From an uncultured Thiodictyon sp. (GTDB lineage: Bacteria > Pseudomonadota > Gammaproteobacteria > Chromatiales > Chromatiaceae): 64,000 nt of DNA. The translations under genes and the position numbers were made by a program. The number at the start of each line of letters is the position of its first letter. Position 1 is the first letter of the stretch. Under the pieces are notes generated by a model. The model did no database searches and was not told the DNA's origin. It saw nothing but the letters and a program-made list of their open reading frames with translations. This document shows positions 58,354-64,000 of this stretch, piece after piece. The stretch covers positions 38,823-102,822 of the forward strand of contig CAILVI010000556.1 of the NCBI GenBank assembly GCA_903837595.1, in the 5' to 3' direction.

Positions 58354-61122
58354 TCAGGCGTCGAAGCTGTAGGTGAACCCCGCCTCAGCGACCCCGATGG
58401 CAATCCGCCCGATGGTCTTGCCCTCCATGGTGCGGTTCAAGATCTCCCGGCTGATGGCGGGCAAGACCGTGTTAGTCAGTATGGCATCGACCACTCGAGC
58501 CCCGCTCTCGACCTCCGCACAGCGCTTGGCGATCAGTTCCACCACCGCCTCGTCATAGCTGAGCACGGCGCGGTGATTGTCGGCAATACGCCGCACGATA
58601 CGGTCGAGCTGGAGCCGGATGATGGTCCCCAGTATCTCGTCGCTCAACGGGTAATAGGGGATGGTGACGATGCGCCCCAGGAGTGCCGGCGGGAAGGTCT
58701 TGAGCAGTGGGGCGCGCAGGGCCTGGGCGAGTCCCTCCATATCCGGCAGCAACTCCGGGTCCTTGCACATGCTCATGACCAGATCGGTGCCGGCATTGGT
58801 GGTGAGCAGGATGACCGTGTTGTGGAAGTCGATATAGCGGCCCTCGGCGTCCTCCATCCAGCCCTTGTCGAAGACCTGGAAGAAGATCTCATGCACATCG
58901 GGGTGGGCCTTTTCCACCTCGTCGAGCAGCACCACGCTATAGGGCTTGCGGCGCACGGCCTCGGTGAGGATGCCGCCCTCGCCATAGCCGATATAGCCGG
59001 GGGGCGCGCCTTTGAGGGTGGAGACGGTATGGGCCTCCTGGAACTCGCTCATGTTGATGGTGATGATGTTCTGCTCGCCGCCGTAGAGGGCTTCGGCGAG
59101 TGCCAGCCCGGTCTCGGTCTTGCCCACGCCGGATGGTCCGGCGAGCATGAAGACACCGATCGGCTTGTTGGGGTTGTCGAGCCGGGCGCGCGAGGTCTGG
59201 ATGCGCGCGGCGATGGCCTCTAGGGCATGGCGCTGGCCGACGACCCGCTTGTTGAGAGTCTCGGCGAGATTCAGCACCGCCTTCACCTCGTCCTTGACCA
59301 TGCGGCCGACCGGGATGCCGGTCCAGTCCGCGACCACCGAGGCGATGGCCTGGGCGTCGACGCTCGGCAGGATCAGGGGGCTTTCGCCTTGCAGGGTGGC
59401 AAGCTCGGTCTGGAGTGCACGCAGCTTCTCCAGGGTGGCGGCGCGCTCGGCGTCGGTCAGGGCAGGTGCGGCGGGCTCCCCCCCTCCCCGACCCTCCCCC
59501 ACCAGGGGGGCGGGGGCGATTTGGTCGGCGGCCTGCTCCAGCGCGCTCCCGGTCCCTTCCACCGGTGCGGCGTTGCCGCGCAGTTGTGCTCGCAGGTCCA
59601 GGATCTGCGCCACGACCCCCTTTTCCGCGTCCCAGCGGGCGGTGAGTCCCACCAGCCGCTCCCGTTCGGCGGCGATCTGCTCGCTGGCCGCGCGCTCGCG
59701 CTCGGCGGTGTCGACGCCCACCGCGGACTCGCGGCCGATGATGCCGAGCTCAGTCGTCAGTGCCTCGATCCGGCGCCGGCAGTCCTCCACCTCGGCCGGC
59801 TCGGACGACTGGCTGATGGCGACCCGCGCGCAGGCGGTATCGAGCAGGCTCACCGCCTTGTCCGGGAGCTGGCGGGCGGGGATGTAGCGGTGGGAGAGGC
59901 GCACCGCCGCCTCCAGGCCCTCGTCCAAGAGTTGGACCTTGTGGTGGTTCTCCAGCGTCGAGGCGATGCCCCGCAGCATGAGGATCGCCTTCTCCTCGCT
60001 CGGCTCATCCACCTGCACGACCTGGAAGCGGCGGGTCAGTGCCGGGTCCTTCTCGATATATTTCTTGTATTCGGCCCAGGTGGTGGCGGCGACCGTGCGC
60101 AGGGTCCCGCGGGCGAGCGCGGGCTTGAGCAGGTTGGCGGCGTCGCCGGTGCCGGCGCTGCCGCCGGCGCCGATCAGGGTATGGGCCTCGTCGATGAAGA
60201 GGATGATGGGCTTGGGTGACGCCTGGACCTCCTCGATCACCTGGCGCAGCCGGTTCTCGAACTCGCCCTTCATGCTGGCACCGGCCTGGAGCAGGCCGAC
60301 GTCGAGCGTGCGCAGCGACACCTCTTTGAGCGGCGGGGGCACGTCCCCGGCGGCGATGCGCAGGGCAAAGCCTTCGACCACGGCGGTCTTGCCGACGCCG
60401 GCCTCGCCGGTGAGGATGGGATTGTTCTGGCGGCGGCGCATGAGGATGTCAATCAACTGGCGGATCTCATCGTCGCGCCCGACGATGGGGTCGAGTTCCC
60501 CCTTTCGGGCGCGCTCGGTCAGGTCCACTGAGAACTGCTTGAGCGCCTCCTGCTTGCCCATCTGGGCCGGGGCCATGGCGTCGCTCGCCTCCCCCGGGGC
60601 CGCGCCGCCGCCCAGGTGGAAGCCATCGGTCGCCGTCATGCGCTCCTCCGGGGAGCCGGAGACGATCGCGGCGAAGCCGTCGGTGAGATCGTCGATCTTA
60701 ATCTTGTCGAATTGGCGGGAGATGCCGAGCAACCCGGTGCGCAGGCCCTTGGTCTTCACGATACCCACCAGCAGGTGTCCGGTGCGCACCTGGGACTCGC
60801 CGAAGAGCAGCGTGCTGTAGGTCCAGGCGCGTTCCACCACCTCCTCGACGTCGGAGGAGAGGTCAGAGATGGAGCGCGAGCCGCGCGGTAGTCGGTCCAG
60901 GGCCTCGGTGAAGTCGCGCGCCAGCCCCGCCGGGTCGAGTTGGAAGCGGCGGATGATGCGGTGCAGGTCCGAGTCCTGGAGCTGGAGTATCTGATTGAAC
61001 CAATGCACCAGTTCCACATAGGGATTGCCGCGCATCTTGCAGAAGACGGTGGCGCTCTCGATGGCCTTATAGGCGAGCGGATTGAGCTTGCCGAAGAGGG
61101 CGGTGCGGCTGATCTCGGTCAT
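58354..61122 (-). CDS. clpV: ClpV/TssH, T6SS sheath-recycling AAA+ ATPase
   Basis: The 922-residue protein has the ClpV layout. The N-domain (~1-150; ALFGKLNPLAYKAIESAT) binds contracted VipB. AAA1 has Walker A GEAGVGKTA and IILFIDEAHTLIGAG. A middle coiled coil follows, then AAA2 with Walker A GPSGVGKTE, VVLLDEVEKAHPDV and TTNAGTD, and a C-terminal domain. It disassembles contracted sheaths. The ATG at 61122 has AGGAG 7 bases upstream. A low-complexity loop (~540, LVGEGRGGGEPAAPA) interrupts the middle region and matches a C-rich repeat. It is followed upstream by tssG and tssF. Confidence 0.96.
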   Translation of the reverse strand: MTEISRTALFGKLNPLAYKAIESATVFCKMRGNPYVELVHWFNQILQLQDSDLHRIIRRFQLDPAGLARDFTEALDRLPRGSRSISDLSSDVEEVVERAWTYSTLLFGESQVRTGHLLVGIVKTKGLRTGLLGISRQFDKIKIDDLTDGFAAIVSGSPEERMTATDGFHLGGGAAPGEASDAMAPAQMGKQEALKQFSVDLTERARKGELDPIVGRDDEIRQLIDILMRRRQNNPILTGEAGVGKTAVVEGFALRIAAGDVPPPLKEVSLRTLDVGLLQAGASMKGEFENRLRQVIEEVQASPKPIILFIDEAHTLIGAGGSAGTGDAANLLKPALARGTLRTVAATTWAEYKKYIEKDPALTRRFQVVQVDEPSEEKAILMLRGIASTLENHHKVQLLDEGLEAAVRLSHRYIPARQLPDKAVSLLDTACARVAISQSSEPAEVEDCRRRIEALTTELGIIGRESAVGVDTAERERAASEQIAAERERLVGLTARWDAEKGVVAQILDLRAQLRGNAAPVEGTGSALEQAADQIAPAPLVGEGRGGGEPAAPALTDAERAATLEKLRALQTELATLQGESPLILPSVDAQAIASVVADWTGIPVGRMVKDEVKAVLNLAETLNKRVVGQRHALEAIAARIQTSRARLDNPNKPIGVFMLAGPSGVGKTETGLALAEALYGGEQNIITINMSEFQEAHTVSTLKGAPPGYIGYGEGGILTEAVRRKPYSVVLLDEVEKAHPDVHEIFFQVFDKGWMEDAEGRYIDFHNTVILLTTNAGTDLVMSMCKDPELLPDMEGLAQALRAPLLKTFPPALLGRIVTIPYYPLSDEILGTIIRLQLDRIVRRIADNHRAVLSYDEAVVELIAKRCAEVESGARVVDAILTNTVLPAISREILNRTMEGKTIGRIAIGVAEAGFTYSFDA
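59476..59510. repeat. C-rich repeat-derived insertion inside clpV
   Basis: A run of CCCCCCCTCCCCGACCCTCC followed by CCCACC and G6 lies in the middle-domain linker of clpV and encodes a Gly/Pro loop. Its content resembles dispersed GGGGAGGGTCGGGGAGGG-type elements rather than clpV sequence, and it keeps the frame. Confidence 0.45.
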
Positions 61123-61205
61123 GGGCGGGCTCCTGGGCACTGGTGTTGGACGTTAGTCCGGGTATCGGTCGGTATAGCAGAATCGCTGTCTGTAAGGCCT
61201 TGAGG

Positions 61206-62321
61206 CTACGGCACTGTGCCGACCTGGTCAGCGCCGCGCCTGGCCTCGGGCCGCTCGCGGTTCGGGTCGAGCTTCAGATCATCCCCATCCCGCCCCAACG
61301 CTCCGCTCGCGAGCCAGGTGGTCCAGCCCAGTCGCTGGCCCGCACCCAAGCGCAACCGCGGGACCTCGGCGGCGGCCAGCACCGGGCTCAGGTCCCACTC
61401 GAGCGCGTCGCCCGTATAGTTGCGGACCGTCGATTTCACCCGTGCCAGGGTCGCGTTACCGGGCAGCAGGCTCAGGTAATCGGTGAGTCGGACCGGGCCG
61501 ATGCGCACGCGGAATTTAGACTGGTGATTCCAGACCCGGGCGCCCAGCGTCGTCGTCATGCCTAGGGCTCCGGTTTCTGGAGTCTCCCCCAGACGTAGTC
61601 GGCAGTCCGGGGGCAGCACCAGCCAGCGTCCGACGAACTCCTCAATGCGCACCGGCAAGGCCAGCAGGTGCCGCAGGATGGAGCCGAGCCCCTCCGGATG
61701 GCGGGTCTGGCAGGAAAGATGGCCGGCATAATGGCGTTTGGCCAGATCCGGCATGGCATCGCGGGCCTGGAAGGCCGACATGGCGTTGCCGCTGAGACTC
61801 GCGAGATAGGTGCCGAACCGGTCCTGGTCCGGGCGGTCGAAACTGACCGCCGGTTGCGCCTGGGCCCAGGCCCGGTAGAGCAGGGAGAGCATCCGGTGAT
61901 GGAAGATGTCCAGAAAACGCGCGAAGGTCGTGTCCCCGTCGTCGCGCTCGCGTTCCCGCGCGTATTCAGTCAGATGCAGGGGCAGGGCGCCGTTCGGTCC
62001 AAGCAGGCCGAGGAAATAGACCTGCAGGCGTGGCGCGCGCCCGGCCACTGACTGCTGCAGGGTGGCCAACTCCGCCGGGGCGAAGCGCATCGACGGCCGC
62101 TGGCCGAGGCGTACCGGGTCGTCGGCGGGTCGGACCGTCGCGCCGATGCGCGGAAGTCCCGGTTGCAGGCAGTCGAGCCGGCGCAGCGTCTGCAAGAACC
62201 CGAAGTCCCAGGGGGCCGCGGTGAGTTCGGCGAATAAGGCGGCGCGCGCGCGCTCCCGGTCGGCGACCGATGTGGCGGGCGCCGTCACAGGGCCGGGCGG
62301 CAGCCGATGGTCGCTGGCCAT
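61206..62321 (-). CDS. tssG: TssG, T6SS baseplate protein
   Basis: The 371-residue protein has TssG hallmarks: APWDFGFLQTLRRLDCLQPG, PSMRFAPAELATL, LGPNGALPLHLTEYARER, FLDIFHHRMLSLLYRAWA and, late, a MTTTLGARVWNHQSKFRVRIG section. TssG joins TssF, TssK and TssE in the baseplate wedge. The ATG at 62321 overlaps the end of tssF by 37 bases. Complete, with the stop 83 bases before the clpV start codon. Confidence 0.94.
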   Translation of the reverse strand: MASDHRLPPGPVTAPATSVADRERARAALFAELTAAPWDFGFLQTLRRLDCLQPGLPRIGATVRPADDPVRLGQRPSMRFAPAELATLQQSVAGRAPRLQVYFLGLLGPNGALPLHLTEYARERERDDGDTTFARFLDIFHHRMLSLLYRAWAQAQPAVSFDRPDQDRFGTYLASLSGNAMSAFQARDAMPDLAKRHYAGHLSCQTRHPEGLGSILRHLLALPVRIEEFVGRWLVLPPDCRLRLGETPETGALGMTTTLGARVWNHQSKFRVRIGPVRLTDYLSLLPGNATLARVKSTVRNYTGDALEWDLSPVLAAAEVPRLRLGAGQRLGWTTWLASGALGRDGDDLKLDPNRERPEARRGADQVGTVP

Positions 62322-64000
62322 CGCATGATCTCCCCGCGGCCGGTTCTTAACACGGTCTCAGTGAAGGCGTTGATGGTGCAGTAGCGGGCAAAAAACCGCG
62401 CCAACACGGCACCCAGCAGGAAGGCGCCGGTGCCCTCGAAGGCCGTCTCGTCGCACTGCAACGTGATCTCCAGTCCCCGGCCATAGGTGACGGGGCGCAC
62501 CCCAGGCATCCGCCGCACGATGGGGCGCGACGACACCTGCCGGACGCCTTCGATTTGTTTGCGCACGTCGGCGTCGGTCAGATCCCCGTAGAGCCCTAGC
62601 AGTTCCCTCAGCGCCTCCGCACCTTGGCCGCCGTCGCTGTCGGCAATCGACAGATAGTTGAGTGAGAGGTGGCTGATCAGGCGCCAGGCGGTGTCCCCAT
62701 GGGCGTGGGAGGGGCGTGGCGGGGTCGGTCCGCTGCGTACGCGTACGCCGCGCACCGGCGCCCCGGATTCCAGCGTGAAGTCGGTCTGGCCGGTCCCGAC
62801 CGGCATGTGCAGCGGCAGGTCGCGATTGGTGCACAATCCGCTCACCCCCAGCTGTCGCAACTCGGCGGCCCAGGGGGCCGCAGCCGTGTCGGCCAGATTG
62901 ACGAAGACCTCGCTGCCCACATAGCTGGAGCGTGCCCCTTGGCGCTGCTGGCGCGATGACAGGCGCCGCGGCAGGCGATGGACGCTGTAATAGGCGGGTT
63001 TGTCGCCCCCCGGGTCCAGGTTGGCGGGGGCGTAGAAGGGGCGGAACTCGCGTGCCTCCGTGGTGTTGGTCCCGAAGCCTGTCACGCTGTCGACCCGGTA
63101 GACCTCGAAGTCCAGCGGGCGGGTGCGGTCCGGGATCAGGTGATATTCGGGGCCGGTCGCATTCAGGTGGATGCGGTCGAAGCGCTTGGGAAAGAGGTTG
63201 ATTGCCGGGCAACAGTGCAGGCCGAAGTTGGCCGCGTCGAGCACCCGCTCCAGGGCCGGTGCCGGCTGGCCCAGGAGCAGGATCAGGTCGACCTCGGTGG
63301 CGGCAATGCGCTGTAAGACCGTTCCCAGGCCGTCGATGGCGAGGAAGAGGTACCGATGCGGAAAGGCGAAATACTCGTGGAGGTTGCGATAGCCCTGGAA
63401 GGATGCGGGGGCATAGGGCAGCAGCGCCTCATCTTGCTCGAAGCCCAGTGGCCGCAGTGCGGCGGCCGGCAGCGTTTCGATCCAGGGCACGGGCCGCGCG
63501 GTGGGCTGAACCAGAACGGCGACCGTGTCGCCCAAGAGCCGCGCATAGATCTCAAAGGGCAATTGGTCTGCGCCCTGCAGGAATAGCACCAGTTGGAATC
63601 GCTCCGGGTGGCCCGGGGCGAGTTGGGCGAAGGTCAGATTGGCCGTGGTGCGCAGGCGCAGCCGAATCCCTGCCTTACTGCGCTTGAGTGCCGGTAGGTC
63701 CGACCGGGCAACCGGCCCCGTATGACTGAAATACTCGGCCGCAGTCAGTTCCATCGGCCAGAGCCGCACCGGATGGGCGGTGCGGTACTCGCACGCGGTT
63801 TGTGCGTCTTTGGCCAGGGCGCCGCGCAATACCGTGTCGCGGGGGATGTCGAAGCCCTCGGCGAGCGCACCCTGGTCCAGGTCCGGCTGCAGCTCCACCA
63901 CCGCCATTGAGGGGGTGGGCGCCAGGTAGTGCGGATAGACCATCTCCAGGAAGTGCTGGGTGAAGGCGGGAAATTCGGCGTCGATCTTGAGCTGGACCCG
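62285..64000 (-). CDS. tssF: TssF, T6SS baseplate protein (5' end outside window)
   Basis: The frame is open to base 64000; the visible protein begins RVQLKIDAEFPAFTQHFLEM and continues MVYPHYLAPTPSMAVVELQP, both TssF strings. The ATG at 63943 is therefore internal. Further motifs are FQLVLFLQGAD, LINLFPKRFDRI-like CPAINLFPKRF, HLSLNYLSIAD and a final FFARYCTINAFTETVLR. About 570 residues are visible of a typical ~600. TssF is the main baseplate wedge component. The rest of the T6SS cluster (tssB, C, E and others) is presumably to the right. Confidence 0.95.
   Translation of the reverse strand, partial: RVQLKIDAEFPAFTQHFLEMVYPHYLAPTPSMAVVELQPDLDQGALAEGFDIPRDTVLRGALAKDAQTACEYRTAHPVRLWPMELTAAEYFSHTGPVARSDLPALKRSKAGIRLRLRTTANLTFAQLAPGHPERFQLVLFLQGADQLPFEIYARLLGDTVAVLVQPTARPVPWIETLPAAALRPLGFEQDEALLPYAPASFQGYRNLHEYFAFPHRYLFLAIDGLGTVLQRIAATEVDLILLLGQPAPALERVLDAANFGLHCCPAINLFPKRFDRIHLNATGPEYHLIPDRTRPLDFEVYRVDSVTGFGTNTTEAREFRPFYAPANLDPGGDKPAYYSVHRLPRRLSSRQQRQGARSSYVGSEVFVNLADTAAAPWAAELRQLGVSGLCTNRDLPLHMPVGTGQTDFTLESGAPVRGVRVRSGPTPPRPSHAHGDTAWRLISHLSLNYLSIADSDGGQGAEALRELLGLYGDLTDADVRKQIEGVRQVSSRPIVRRMPGVRPVTYGRGLEITLQCDETAFEGTGAFLLGAVLARFFARYCTINAFTETVLRTGRGEIMRWPATIGCRPAL

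Overview
The window is high-GC gammaproteobacterial DNA. The smc-zipA-ligA order, the many PAS-rich hybrid kinases, a corrinoid photoreceptor-like protein and a bacteriophytochrome remnant together suggest a purple sulfur bacterium (Chromatiaceae-like). That lineage call is inference from gene content; no rRNA or tRNA gene was recognised.

Layout. (1) 1-3.4 kb: the 3' part of kdpD, then kdpE and a YcgN-like protein. (2) 3.5-7.3 kb: a decayed type I restriction-modification locus, with an hsdR C-terminal fragment and an hsdM carrying an in-frame stop and two internal deletions. It is interleaved with an unknown gene, a small monooxygenase-like gene, a 21-bp tandem repeat and three palindromic repeat elements. 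(3) 7.5-24.6 kb: a signalling island. It has two PAS-GGDEF diguanylate cyclases, a REC-HD-GYP phosphodiesterase, three hybrid histidine kinases, a truncated PAS protein and a B12-binding protein. A collapsed bacteriophytochrome/HD-GYP pseudogene sits at the end of the B12-GGDEF operon. (4) 24.7-32.2 kb: an accessory stretch. A secreted metallophosphoesterase lies between degenerate direct repeats, followed by an AlbA/ATPase gene paired with a PHP-ATPase gene (defence-like) and two toxin-antitoxin pairs. (5) 32.3-40.5 kb: core genes smc, zipA, ligA and glnB, with two gene remnants lodged between smc and zipA. (6) 40.5-64 kb: three lipoprotein genes, then a type VI secretion (T6SS) region. This holds a TIR-FHA fusion, a Tag-like module (SUMF1-like protein, ABC permease, ABC ATPase, VWA protein), a TPR-methyltransferase and a VgrG/DUF4123/PAAR-like cassette. 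It also holds a probable effector-immunity pair, clpV, tssG and the 3' part of tssF, and it runs off the right edge.

How the parts work together. The signalling island could turn light, redox or other cues into phosphorelay and cyclic-di-GMP outputs. The T6SS part appears to be one long minus-strand transcription direction (tssF to the SUMF1-like gene) carrying baseplate, recycling ATPase, spike, cargo and post-translational control genes. The TIR-FHA gene is the only plus-strand member and faces it.

The window is rich in fossils: hsdR, hsdM, bphP/HD-GYP, PD-(D/E)XK-type AAA, ygbA, an IS4-like transposase tail and a truncated PAS gene. Several breakpoints fall next to small palindromic repeats, which suggests repeat-associated deletion. 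All family names come from reading motifs by eye; no database search was run.
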